From an uncultured Erysipelotrichaceae bacterium (GTDB taxonomy: Bacteria > Bacillota_I > Bacilli_A > Erysipelotrichales > Erysipelotrichaceae): a stretch of 39,552 bases of DNA. The translations under genes and the position numbers were made by a program. Positions 7,461-15,559 of this stretch are shown one piece after another. The notes under the pieces are model-generated. The model did no database searches. It had not been told where the DNA came from and worked only from the letters and a program-made list of their open reading frames with translations. Positions within the stretch are counted from its first letter, which is position 1. Each line of letters starts with the position of its first letter. The stretch covers positions 1 through 39,552 of the forward strand of contig CAMNFS010000015.1 of the NCBI GenBank assembly GCA_946537255.1. Direction: 5' to 3'.

Positions 7461-7556
7461 GTATTTGCCTGTTCGGCTGTCTTAGGGGATAGAATCTCTG
7501 AGATACCTGCTAAAGGGGGAGCATGTACTCAGGGCAAGTTTGCTGCTTGCATTCTC
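7424..7556 (-). ncRNA. Candidate riboswitch or attenuator leader, alternatively a small RNA
   Basis: About 130 non-coding bases on the minus strand can form an ordered structure. A hairpin GCAAG/CTTGC comes first. A long interrupted hairpin follows (CTGAG, TAC, TGCT pairing with AGCA, GTA, CTCAG) with a CCCCCTTT loop. Both lie inside a possible closing helix AGAAT/ATTCT. The terminator comes last. The 3' side of the long hairpin (CAGGTATCTC) is also complementary to the 5' arm of the terminator (GAGAAGACCTG) apart from one unpaired base, so the two folds would compete. A -10 TATTAT lies at 7557-7562 with a weak -35. I recognise no known class. The C-rich loop would also suit an anti-Shine-Dalgarno small RNA. 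Confidence 0.45.
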
Positions 7557-7642
7557 ATAATAATCATCCGAATACGCAGAATTATGGTGAAAATATGTGA
7601 GATTGTGTGATTTCTTCTGTTTTTCTCTTCAAAATAACCGGT

Positions 7643-7682
7643 ATGCATGCCTCGTATGCATGTAAAAGAATTCACATGCATG
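7643..7682. repeat. Triple ATGCATG repeat with inverted repeat
   Basis: ATGCATG occurs at 7643, 7656 and 7676. The second and third copies belong to a perfect inverted repeat TGCATGT-N10-ACATGCA (7657-7680). It lies between the HAD leader and the divergent recombinase-like gene promoter, where an operator would be expected. Confidence 0.5.
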
Positions 7683-7720
7683 TTTTGCCTTCCGCGGCCC
7701 GAGATTTGCTTCGATTTTTC

Positions 7721-7749
7721 TTGCAAAACGCCCCTTTACCATCTATTAT
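7721..7749 (+). promoter_or_regulatory. Promoter of the recombinase-like gene
   Basis: The -35 TTGCAA (7721-7726) and -10 TATTAT (7744-7749) have 17-base spacing. Initiation near 7756 means the open frame upstream of that point is not translated. Confidence 0.65.
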
Positions 7750-7880
7750 TTACACATTCTAAGAAGATCTACGGCCTCGGAAAGCGTGTTTATGGTCGCA
7801 TCACTCCTTTGCCAGCGCAAAGGAAGAAAGGAAAAACAGATACAGAAGCTTTCCGCTGTATAATGCAGGACAGATTCACC

Positions 7881-9020
7881 ATGAAAAACAGGACTCCGGA
7901 CGGATTCACTGCCGGACAGTGGGACGCGGTAACGGAGGGGCTTGATCTCAATCCAAACACCGTGAATGACTACCGAAAGGTCCTTAATCGTCTTCACGAC
8001 TACAACAACGGGTCATTGGATATTCAGACAATGACCAAAGAACAGGCGGTTGAATATTTCAACTACCTGGATCAGCTCGGGCAAGACGGAAAGATGTCTC
8101 CGAATACGATTCACCGCTACAAGGCAACCCTCCGTTCCGTCGGCTCCCGGATTGAAAAGCATCCGGAACTCTGGCCGGATTATGTCAACCCTTTTACAAA
8201 ACTCGTAACCAACGAAAGCCGGAAGCGTACCGAATATACTCAGGAGATGTTCGCGGATCCTGAAGACATCCGAAAACTTCTGAACGCGATGCCGCTGTAC
8301 TCCCGCGAAGACAGGCTCATTTTCTCTTTCATGGCCAATATCGGCATGACCTCTGCGCAGATTCAGAATGTGCGGATCAGTCATTTTCGATACGCGTCCA
8401 GGGAAAAAAATGATCTTTATCTTGATATTAATGAAGGAGTCTTTCTGGAGAAGTCGGATCAGCCTTCCAGCCAGAGTATTTATATCAGAGAAAACTATCC
8501 CGTACGGCTCGTACGGGAAGCACCCGGCCATACGATTACCTGGAATTACACCGGAAGCTTCAGTTTTCAGCCCGATTTCCAGGATCAGCTGAAGGAATAC
8601 TATTCCTATATCGGTGTTTCCGATGACAACCGGCCGTTCTTCCTGACCGCAAGGCATCTGATTTTCAATTACCGGGCTATGCACCACATGGTTCTCGTCA
8701 ACTGTGAAAGGGCCGGGGTTGATCACAGCAGAATCACACCGAATCAGATCAGCCGTTTCGGCATTCTCCGTTCTTATTTTCTGACAGAACAGCTTGCAAG
8801 ACATAACAAGTACGTACAGGAACTTCAAAACGCAGATCCCCGGCAGGCGGAAGAGATCCGCAGACTGAATGCCGAATGTGAGGAAATGATTCAGAAACTG
8901 GATCAGGACGGCAGAATCGGCGAATGGAAAGACCGCTTCCCGATCCCCCTGAAAGAACGGGTGGATTCCATGAAACAGTATCTTGGAGAGGAATTTCTGA
9001 AAAAGGCAGCCGGTCTCTGA
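7881..9020 (+). CDS. Tyrosine recombinase-like protein with degenerate active site
   Basis: This is a 379-residue protein. The N-terminal part (to about residue 95) looks like the SAM-like core-binding domain of phage integrases (NPNTVNDYRKVLNRL; SPNTIHRYKATLRSV). The rest resembles the catalytic fold, but key residues are missing. The box I arginine is replaced in ANIGMTSAQIQNV, and the HxxR motif reads NQIS in ITPNQISRFG. A charged helical insert (about residues 300-345) occupies the region before the C-terminus, and no nucleophile tyrosine context is evident. It probably binds DNA without recombining it. The start is taken at 7881 with AGGA 10 bases upstream; ATG 7863 is possible. It is monocistronic. 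Confidence 0.65.
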   Translation: MKNRTPDGFTAGQWDAVTEGLDLNPNTVNDYRKVLNRLHDYNNGSLDIQTMTKEQAVEYFNYLDQLGQDGKMSPNTIHRYKATLRSVGSRIEKHPELWPDYVNPFTKLVTNESRKRTEYTQEMFADPEDIRKLLNAMPLYSREDRLIFSFMANIGMTSAQIQNVRISHFRYASREKNDLYLDINEGVFLEKSDQPSSQSIYIRENYPVRLVREAPGHTITWNYTGSFSFQPDFQDQLKEYYSYIGVSDDNRPFFLTARHLIFNYRAMHHMVLVNCERAGVDHSRITPNQISRFGILRSYFLTEQLARHNKYVQELQNADPRQAEEIRRLNAECEEMIQKLDQDGRIGEWKDRFPIPLKERVDSMKQYLGEEFLKKAAGL

Positions 9021-9044
9021 GCAGATCCCCGCAGAAAAAAATGT

Positions 9045-9089
9045 GCCTCGGACAGTCACTTATGATCCGGGGCTTTTCTTCTGTTTTTT
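9045..9089 (+). terminator. Terminator of the recombinase-like gene
   Basis: GCCTCGGA pairs with TCCGGGGC around a 13-base loop, followed by TTTTCTTCTGTTTTTT. Confidence 0.75.
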
Positions 9090-9745
9090 CAGTTCAGCTG
9101 ATGGGATCCGGGATCCGGCTGAAACAGATCAATGATCCATTCCGCGTTGATGACGGGAAAATTCTCATCATCGATCCTGTACCGGTCTTTGTCCTGTTCC
9201 AGTTCTTCTTCTATCATGGTGACCGGAATCAGAAAGGACATTCCCCTGTCCTCCGTACGTACATTGATCTTCATGACACCGTTTTCCGTACGCTGATATT
9301 CAATACCGGTGACATCTTCCGCGCTTCCCTTGCGATTGTCGATAAATTCAATCAGAGAATCATATTTTGCCAGTTCAACCAGCCGGTCATCCACACCATC
9401 CTCAAAAATCTGTATCTTTTCCGAGAATTCCGAAAGTGTCGGGGTCCGCCGCATCCTGTAGCCTGCCGCCGCCGGACCGGCCGCGATCTTTCTGACCGCC
9501 TCCGGAACCTCCGGCTCACTGCTGACAAACAGGATGAAACGGTTTTTCCGATCCACATAAACCAGAGGGTACTGAATCATGTAATCCCGCTTGCAGTGCG
9601 GGCATGAAATACGAAAAAGATCACCGCTGACACACCGGTCCCGAAGATCCGGATCCGTATCTGTGATGATACTGTCGTATACCTCTGTTTCAAACTTCCG
9701 CCCGCAGTAAGGGCAGACATAAGTCACTGTCCGTGATTCGTTCAT
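9089..9745 (-). CDS. CpXC zinc-binding domain protein
   Basis: The 218-residue protein carries two CxxC knuckles, C11-C14 (CPYCG) and C48-C51 (CPHC). They are spaced and framed as in the CpXC family, with a conserved YPLVYVDR stretch after the second. The remainder is acidic with no recognisable catalytic motif. CpXC proteins are widespread in Bacillota and uncharacterised; a zinc-stabilised fold is the only safe inference. Its ATG overlaps the stop of the upstream gene (TGATG), so the two are co-translated and may work together. Confidence 0.82.
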   Translation of the reverse strand: MNESRTVTYVCPYCGRKFETEVYDSIITDTDPDLRDRCVSGDLFRISCPHCKRDYMIQYPLVYVDRKNRFILFVSSEPEVPEAVRKIAAGPAAAGYRMRRTPTLSEFSEKIQIFEDGVDDRLVELAKYDSLIEFIDNRKGSAEDVTGIEYQRTENGVMKINVRTEDRGMSFLIPVTMIEEELEQDKDRYRIDDENFPVINAEWIIDLFQPDPGSHQLN

Positions 9746-10446
9746 CAGTTCAACTCCTGTTTTTCATAACTGCCGAGGCACACTCCCGCCCGTGCCCCCT
9801 GTTCCTTAAGCCGCTCATACATCAGGCGGTTTTCCGAGCTGAGAGCTCCGGCAAAAACCACCAGAAGCCGGTGATCCTCACTCCCGAAGGAATAAGGAAG
9901 GGTTCGCAGCACGGTACCGGCAGCGTATTCCTGGCTATCCTCCAGAAGAACTCCCTCCGCAAATGGGCCGCTGAATCTGCACAGCCGCATGTCATATTCA
10001 CGGATTCCGGCTTCTTCTATGAATCCGGCTTTTACCACATCCGGATAAAAATCATCCCGGATCGTATCCAGCAGCGTGTTCTCCCGGGTTTCCATCAGAT
10101 GACTTGGAACATCCTGATATTTCCCGGCCAGAAACGCGCTGTTCTTATCTATCATTCTCTGAGTCGGTTCCACCGTTCTCGCTTCCAGTCCCGCCAGCTG
10201 CTCCGGTGTAAACTCTCCGAGTATTTCCTCCTTGCACAGCCCCTTCTCGCAGTCGTGCCATTCCTGACCAATGGAAAGCACATGAAAACGAAGACTTCCA
10301 TCTCCATCAATAAAACTGCTGCACAGAATAAAACAATCCTGTTCCTTTACTGTAACAGCTCTGCTGCATTCCTCTGTCAGGGCATCCGCTTCAAGAACAA
10401 CATAATTGTGGTAGTAATCGCGGAACCCCATCTCGCGGAGTTTCAT
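9745..10446 (-). CDS. Hypothetical protein paired with the CpXC protein
   Basis: This is a 233-residue soluble protein that I do not recognise. It has no signal peptide, membrane segment or nucleotide motif, contains several cysteines, and is rich in acidic residues. GGCAGGT lies just before the ATG. It starts a two-gene operon with the CpXC gene through a one-base stop/start overlap. A good extended -10 promoter lies upstream. Coding status is well supported by the operon layout; function is unknown. Confidence 0.75.
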   Translation of the reverse strand: MKLREMGFRDYYHNYVVLEADALTEECSRAVTVKEQDCFILCSSFIDGDGSLRFHVLSIGQEWHDCEKGLCKEEILGEFTPEQLAGLEARTVEPTQRMIDKNSAFLAGKYQDVPSHLMETRENTLLDTIRDDFYPDVVKAGFIEEAGIREYDMRLCRFSGPFAEGVLLEDSQEYAAGTVLRTLPYSFGSEDHRLLVVFAGALSSENRLMYERLKEQGARAGVCLGSYEKQELN

Positions 10447-10467
10447 AAAAACCTGCCTGTTACCTGA

Positions 10468-10496
10468 AATATAACAGGAAAACGGCAGGAATCCAA
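10468..10496 (-). promoter_or_regulatory. Promoter of the hypothetical/CpXC operon
   Basis: The -10 TATATT (10468-10473) has an extended TGT directly upstream. TTGGAT (10491-10496) lies 17 bases away. Inverted repeats CTGTTA/TAACAG overlap the -10 and could be an operator. Confidence 0.5.
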
Positions 10497-10535
10497 TATC
10501 TGTACTCTGTCAAAAGTGGAATTCTCATCGTTTTT

Positions 10536-11198
10536 TCAGGATTCGCTGTTCTCAGCGCTCATCCATTTCCGAACGATTTCCGTAAGATCACCAAGCTGTT
10601 CAATCACCGCATCCGGCCGCTCGGCGAGAAGCGCCTGGCGCTTGCCGGGGTTGCTTGGAAAAGCAGCTGTAAACACTCCGGCACGATGTCCGGCAGCGAT
10701 ATCCATCGGGCTGTCTCCGACATACATCGCTTTCTCACACTGCAGCATCGCCTGTGCCTTCAGGATACCTTCCGGATCCGGTTTGTCTCGGGTCACATCC
10801 TCATGCCCGATGACCACCGACATTCGATCCATCATGCCGTTTTTCTCAAGCAGTTCAGCAAGAGAAACATGATAGCGGGTACTTACTGTCCCGGTCAGCA
10901 CCCCCATCTTCTTCAGATCATCCAGCAGTTCCATGGCTCCCGGCATCGGATGGATCAGATCACGAAGATTCGCTTTCTGATAGGCACGGTATTCTGCCAC
11001 ACATTCCCAGGGGTCCTTCTCGGGAAAGAATTCCGCCATCTTTACTTCAAGTGCAGGACCAAGCACGCTGATTCTGCGTTCTTCCGTAAACTCTTCGATG
11101 GTACGGTATTTTTCAAACAGGTAACCATAGCTTGCCATGATGGCAGGCTCTGTATCCATGATGGTTCCGTCAAAGTCAAACAATACGCAGCAGTTCAT
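10536..11198 (-). CDS. ppaX: HAD-IA phosphatase, PpaX-like pyrophosphatase
   Basis: This is a 220-residue HAD class IA phosphatase: motif I FDFDGTIMDT, motif II TVSTR, motif III lysine in RDKPDPEG, motif IV YVGDSPMDI. PpaX removes the pyrophosphate released when HprK uses phosphate to dephosphorylate P-Ser-HPr, and it is usually encoded beside hprK. Here it directly follows hprK with a TGATG overlap, which is the main support for the name; phosphoglycolate phosphatase is the alternative. ATG 11198 lies 9 bases after GGAGG; GTG 11201 is an alternative start. Confidence 0.8.
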   Translation of the reverse strand: MNCCVLFDFDGTIMDTEPAIMASYGYLFEKYRTIEEFTEERRISVLGPALEVKMAEFFPEKDPWECVAEYRAYQKANLRDLIHPMPGAMELLDDLKKMGVLTGTVSTRYHVSLAELLEKNGMMDRMSVVIGHEDVTRDKPDPEGILKAQAMLQCEKAMYVGDSPMDIAAGHRAGVFTAAFPSNPGKRQALLAERPDAVIEQLGDLTEIVRKWMSAENSES

Positions 11199-12157
11199 CA
11201 CATGCCGCCTCCGGAAACATGCTTCAGCATGTCGTGCAGACGTTCCTTGAACTGTTCCGTGCTGTTGTATCCCTCTTCCTTCAGGATGAAGTTGGATACA
11301 GCGGTTTCAATCAGCGCCCGCATGGAACGTCCCGGACTGACCGGAAGCGCCATCGCAGGAATATTGACACCCATGATGTTGGTGAACGCGGTCATCTCAT
11401 CACCGATCCGTTCATATTCCTCACTCGCGTCATATTTCACCAGATTGATGACAAGATCAATCCGCGAACGCGGAGACAGATTATTCGCGCCGAACATGCG
11501 TTCCACATCTATAATCCCGATACCCCGGATTTCAAGCATGCCCTTCAGAAGCTCCGGCGCGTGACCGTAAAGACTGTTGTGAATCTTCTGCACATCCACC
11601 CGGTCATCCGCGACCAGCACCTGACCATCCCGGACCAGTTCCATCGCAATTTCTGATTTTCCCATGCCGCTTTCGCCGGTGATCAGAACTCCCTTGCCAT
11701 AGATGACCATCAGATCTCCGGACAGAGTTTCTTCCGGGGCAAGACGCTCATCCAGAAAGGTAATCAGATCCACCATCATCCGGTAGGTATCATTTCTTGT
11801 CCGGAACACCGGGAAGTTTCTTTCCATCGCCACTTCCTTCAGAACCGGAGGAATCTCATTGTTTTTTGTAATGATCAGCATCGGTGTCAGTCCATCCGTA
11901 AAGGTAGGGAAACGGGACCGCTGCTCCTCTTCACTCAGATGGCCGATATATTCGATTTCCTTGTTTCCGATAATCACTACCCGCCTTGGCTCCGTGGGTT
12001 TGAAATACCCGGACAGTTCAAAACCCGGACGGTTAACATCCGGGATTACAACCCATCGGTTCAGTGATTCCTCATTTCCGGTCAGCTGTTCCAGCGAAAA
12101 GAAGTCAACGATTTCCTGAATCATGACTCTTTTTGAATTCATATCCGTATCTGTCAT
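11198..12157 (-). CDS. hprK: HPr kinase/phosphorylase
   Basis: This bifunctional cytoplasmic enzyme phosphorylates HPr on a serine and reverses it, setting carbon catabolite repression through CcpA. The 319-residue protein has an N-terminal domain (about 1-130), a P-loop GESGMGKS (161-168, Lys167), the ADDRVD motif (Asp184, Asp185) and the family signature LEIRGIGIIDV. The position of the conserved P-loop-neighbouring histidine (His140 in the Lactobacillus casei enzyme, 21 residues before the P-loop lysine) is Ser146 here. The start at 12157 is supported by AGAGGTG 8 bases upstream; a longer frame to 12247 overlaps the rhomboid gene and lacks a site. Confidence 0.95.
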   Translation of the reverse strand: MTDTDMNSKRVMIQEIVDFFSLEQLTGNEESLNRWVVIPDVNRPGFELSGYFKPTEPRRVVIIGNKEIEYIGHLSEEEQRSRFPTFTDGLTPMLIITKNNEIPPVLKEVAMERNFPVFRTRNDTYRMMVDLITFLDERLAPEETLSGDLMVIYGKGVLITGESGMGKSEIAMELVRDGQVLVADDRVDVQKIHNSLYGHAPELLKGMLEIRGIGIIDVERMFGANNLSPRSRIDLVINLVKYDASEEYERIGDEMTAFTNIMGVNIPAMALPVSPGRSMRALIETAVSNFILKEEGYNSTEQFKERLHDMLKHVSGGGM

Positions 12158-12179
12158 GGAGAGCACCTCTGTGACTGAA

Positions 12180-12710
12180 TTATAGCATGACCATGGCAAG
12201 CAGGAATCCGGCGATAAACCCTCCCGCATGTCCGAGCCTTGAAACATTGGGCATGAAGTTCACTGCCAGATTCACAATCAGAGTCCGAAGCACGGAAAAC
12301 ATCACACTCTGCTGCTGAAGCATTCCCAGTTTGAACAGAAGCACCATATAAGCCGCAAACAGCCCGTACAGTCCTCCGGAAATGCCGATGGTAATGGTGT
12401 CTTCCTCCCCCAGCCATACCGCAAGCGCATTGCCGGCAATAATGGAAACCAGCAGAATCAGCCCGAATCTCAGATGTCCGAATACCGGTTCGAGTGATCC
12501 CATGCTGTAAAGAGAATACATGTTCATGAGCACATGCCACACCTGCATATGCAGAAATCCAGACGCAATCAGACGCCAGTACTCCCCCCGCTTGACACGC
12601 AGGGGAAGCAGAGCACCGTATTTCACCGCGGTATCCAGCGGATACTGCGACTGGCTGATCAGAAAGAACAGAACTGCGCAGACTGCGATCACAGCATACG
12701 TGAGGATCAT
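12180..12710 (-). CDS. Rhomboid family intramembrane serine protease
   Basis: The 176-residue integral membrane protein has about six hydrophobic helices. The rhomboid dyad is visible: Ser111 in GISGG and His161 in GHAGG, with the oxyanion-region pair His59 and Asn63 (WHVLMN). It should cleave transmembrane substrates within the cytoplasmic membrane. It lacks soluble extensions, so it is a minimal rhomboid core. Its start overlaps the uvrA stop by four bases and it ends 22 bases before hprK, placing it inside the repair/hprK operon. Substrate is unknown. Confidence 0.92.
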   Translation of the reverse strand: MILTYAVIAVCAVLFFLISQSQYPLDTAVKYGALLPLRVKRGEYWRLIASGFLHMQVWHVLMNMYSLYSMGSLEPVFGHLRFGLILLVSIIAGNALAVWLGEEDTITIGISGGLYGLFAAYMVLLFKLGMLQQQSVMFSVLRTLIVNLAVNFMPNVSRLGHAGGFIAGFLLAMVML

Positions 12711-15559
12711 TTTGTTTTTCCTCCGGCCGCCTCTTTCGTCCAGGCAAGCGCCTTTTTCACATACTGTCCAGTCCAGGACTCCTTCACTTCCGCAACCTGT
12801 TCCGGCGTTCCCTGGGCAATAATCGTACCGCCGTTGTCACCGCCTTCCGGTCCAAGATCAATAATCCAGTCCGCGCATTTGATGACATCCAGATTATGCT
12901 CAATGACAATTACGGTATTGCCGGTATCCGCGATTCTGTCCAGCACTGCGATCAGCCGCTTGACATCGTCCGCATGCAGGCCGGTTGTCGGCTCATCCAG
13001 AATGTACACGGTTTTCCCGGTTGCTTTTTTCTGAAGCTCCGATGCCAGCTTGACACGCTGTGCCTCACCGCCGGAAAGCGTTGTAGAGGACTGACCGAGC
13101 TTGACATATCCAAGTCCGACATCATACAGAGTCTGAAGCTTGTTTCGGATCTTGGGATGATTCGCAAACAGCTCCAAAGCTTCTTCGACTGTCATCTCCA
13201 GTACATCGTAGATGTTCTTTCCCTTGAAGGTACACTGGAGCGTTTCCTCATTATACCTTCGCCCATGACATACCTCACAGGGAACGTAGACATCCGGAAG
13301 GAAGTTCATGGAAATGACCCGGACACCATCTCCCCAGCATGCCTCACATCTTCCGCCTTTGACATTGAAGGAGAAACGGCCCTTATCATATCCGCGCAGC
13401 CTGGCTTCGGGAGTGTTCGCGAATACCGCCCGGATATCATCAAAAACACCGGTATATGTCGCAGGATTGGACCGGGGTGTCCGGCCGATCGGATTCTGGT
13501 CAATCTGCACCAGCTTGTCAATATTGGAAAGACCCTTTACCTTGTCATACTTTCCCGGATGAATCCGCGTATAGCCAAGATTCTGCTGTACCGCCTTCAT
13601 GAAGCACTCATTCACCAGTGTGGATTTTCCGCTGCCGGAAACACCGGTGACCGCGATCATCTTCCCAAGCGGAAACTTCACATTGATTTTCTTGAGATTA
13701 TGCTCAGCGGCACCGATCAGTTCGACGGATTTTCCGGTTCCCCTGCGGCGTTTGTCAGGCACTTCAATCCGTTCTCTTCCGGACAGATATTTTCCGGTGA
13801 TGGAATCCTCTGACCTGAGAAGATCCTCCGGGGTACCGCTGAAAATCACCTCACCGCCATGAATTCCGGCGCCGGGGCCGATGTCAACGATCCAGTCTGA
13901 ACTCATCATGGTCTCTTCATCATGTTCAACCACAATCAGGGAATTGCCGAGGTCACGCATGTTCTGAAGCGTGGCGATCAGCTTGGCATTGTCTCTCTGA
14001 TGCAGACCGATACTCGGCTCGTCCAGCACATAAAGCACGCCGGAAAGCTTTGAGCCGATCTGTGTCGCCAGCCGGATCCGCTGTGCCTCGCCTCCGGAAA
14101 GGGTTCCGGCAAGACGGTCAAGCGTCAGGTATTCAAGGCCGACATCCTTCAGAAATGACAGACGGCTGCGGATTTCCTTCATGACAAGCTCGGCGATCTT
14201 CGCCTGACTTTCGGAAAGCTTCACGTTTTCTGTCCAGGCAAGCGCCTTTTCAACCGACATGGAGGTAAAGCCCGTAATGCTGAGATCATCCACCCGCACG
14301 GAAAGAGCCTGTTCGTTCAGGCGCTGACCATTGCAGCGAGGGCAGACCGTCTCGACCATGAAGGAATGGTACCAGTCCTTGGACATGGCGGAGCTTGTTT
14401 CCACATAGCGGCGCTCAATCATATCCTTTACCCCTTCGATATAATCGTTGCGCGTGTAGGTATTACCGCCTGTGCTGGTAATCTGATAGGCAATCGGCCG
14501 GTCACTCCCATGAAGAATAATATTCAGCTGACGGTCAGTGAGCTTACTGATGGGTACATCCTGAGAAATCTTATAGGCCTTCAGAAGGGTTTCAAATGTC
14601 TGCCATTCAATATTTTCCGTACCGACAATATTCTTGTAATAGCGGATACCGCCCTCACGGATCGTTTTCGTACGGTCCGGAATCAAAAGATCAATATCCA
14701 CTTCCTCCGTAAAACCAAGTCCCTTGCAGTTATCGCACGCCCCAAGCGGCGCATTGAAGGAAAACAGACGGGGTTCAAGTTTGGGAACTGAAAAGCCGCA
14801 CACCCTGCATGCATAGTTGCTGGAAAACAGTTCTTCCTTCTCCCCTTCCAGCACCGCTGCCATGCCAGAGGCAAGATTCAGCGCTGTTTCCATGGAATCA
14901 TGAATCCGGCTCCTGGCTTCCGGCTTTTTGATAATCCGGTCAACAATCACATCAATATTATGACGTTTGTTTTTCTCAAGATCGATGTCGTCCTCAAGCA
15001 TTTTGACTTCACCGTCAACCCGCACCCGGACATAGCCATCCTTCTGCAGCTTTGAAAAATAGTCCTTGAAAGTTCCTTTTTTATTCCGGATCACCGGCGC
15101 CATGACAGTCAGTCTTGTTCCGTCCTCAAGTTCCATGATCTGGCTTACCATTTCGGAAATATCCTGACCGGTGATCGGAATATTGTGAGTCGGACAGTAG
15201 GGAACTCCGCATCTTGCATAGAGAAGACGCAGATAGTCATAGATTTCCGTCACGGTTCCGACGGTCGAGCGGGGATTGTTGGATGTGGTTTTCTGGTCAA
15301 TCGAAATCGCCGGTGAAAGACCCTCAATCATCTCCACATCCGGCTTGTCCACACCGCCGAGAAACTGTCTGGCATAAGCGGACAGAGATTCTACATAGCG
15401 GCGCTGACCCTCAGCGTAAATCGTATCAAACGCGAGACTGGTTTTTCCGCTTCCGGACAGACCGGTCATGACAACAAGTTTGTTGCGGGGTATTTCCAGT
15501 GAAATATTCTTGAGGTTGTTTTCCCTGGCACCCCGGATGATCAGCTTATTCTGTTCCAT
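12707..15559 (-). CDS. uvrA: Excinuclease ABC subunit UvrA
   Basis: UvrA is the damage-recognition ATPase of nucleotide excision repair and works with UvrB and UvrC. The 950-residue protein has two ABC modules, with Walker A GLSGSGKTS near the N-terminus and GVSGSGKST in the second half. Each has an LSGGEAQR signature. Zinc modules are visible (CRVCG...CDNCKGLG and CEACWGDG...CEVCHGRR). The start at 15559 follows AGAGG; it overlaps the 3' end of mutS by 14 bases, implying coupled translation. uvrB, its usual neighbour, is not in the window. Confidence 0.98.
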   Translation of the reverse strand: MEQNKLIIRGARENNLKNISLEIPRNKLVVMTGLSGSGKTSLAFDTIYAEGQRRYVESLSAYARQFLGGVDKPDVEMIEGLSPAISIDQKTTSNNPRSTVGTVTEIYDYLRLLYARCGVPYCPTHNIPITGQDISEMVSQIMELEDGTRLTVMAPVIRNKKGTFKDYFSKLQKDGYVRVRVDGEVKMLEDDIDLEKNKRHNIDVIVDRIIKKPEARSRIHDSMETALNLASGMAAVLEGEKEELFSSNYACRVCGFSVPKLEPRLFSFNAPLGACDNCKGLGFTEEVDIDLLIPDRTKTIREGGIRYYKNIVGTENIEWQTFETLLKAYKISQDVPISKLTDRQLNIILHGSDRPIAYQITSTGGNTYTRNDYIEGVKDMIERRYVETSSAMSKDWYHSFMVETVCPRCNGQRLNEQALSVRVDDLSITGFTSMSVEKALAWTENVKLSESQAKIAELVMKEIRSRLSFLKDVGLEYLTLDRLAGTLSGGEAQRIRLATQIGSKLSGVLYVLDEPSIGLHQRDNAKLIATLQNMRDLGNSLIVVEHDEETMMSSDWIVDIGPGAGIHGGEVIFSGTPEDLLRSEDSITGKYLSGRERIEVPDKRRRGTGKSVELIGAAEHNLKKINVKFPLGKMIAVTGVSGSGKSTLVNECFMKAVQQNLGYTRIHPGKYDKVKGLSNIDKLVQIDQNPIGRTPRSNPATYTGVFDDIRAVFANTPEARLRGYDKGRFSFNVKGGRCEACWGDGVRVISMNFLPDVYVPCEVCHGRRYNEETLQCTFKGKNIYDVLEMTVEEALELFANHPKIRNKLQTLYDVGLGYVKLGQSSTTLSGGEAQRVKLASELQKKATGKTVYILDEPTTGLHADDVKRLIAVLDRIADTGNTVIVIEHNLDVIKCADWIIDLGPEGGDNGGTIIAQGTPEQVAEVKESWTGQYVKKALAWTKEAAGGKTK

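Noticed and set aside
7480-7530. CTGAGA-type motif on the plus strand suggestive of a TPP riboswitch
   Set aside because: The second half of the TPP consensus (CCTGATCTGGATAATGCCAGC-like) is absent, and the terminator and downstream gene lie on the minus strand.
7424-7556. Possible 6S RNA because of the GTATCTCAGAGATTC stretch
   Set aside because: Similarity is limited to a short self-complementary segment. The large central bubble between long arms is missing, and the length is too short.
7647-7880. N-terminal extension of the recombinase-like gene from ATG 7647
   Set aside because: The promoter at 7721-7749 would start transcription inside this stretch, its translation is not protein-like, and there is no ribosome site.
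8013-9059. A 348-codon open frame on the minus strand
   Set aside because: It mirrors the recombinase-like gene, which has a promoter, a terminator and a recognisable fold on the plus strand.
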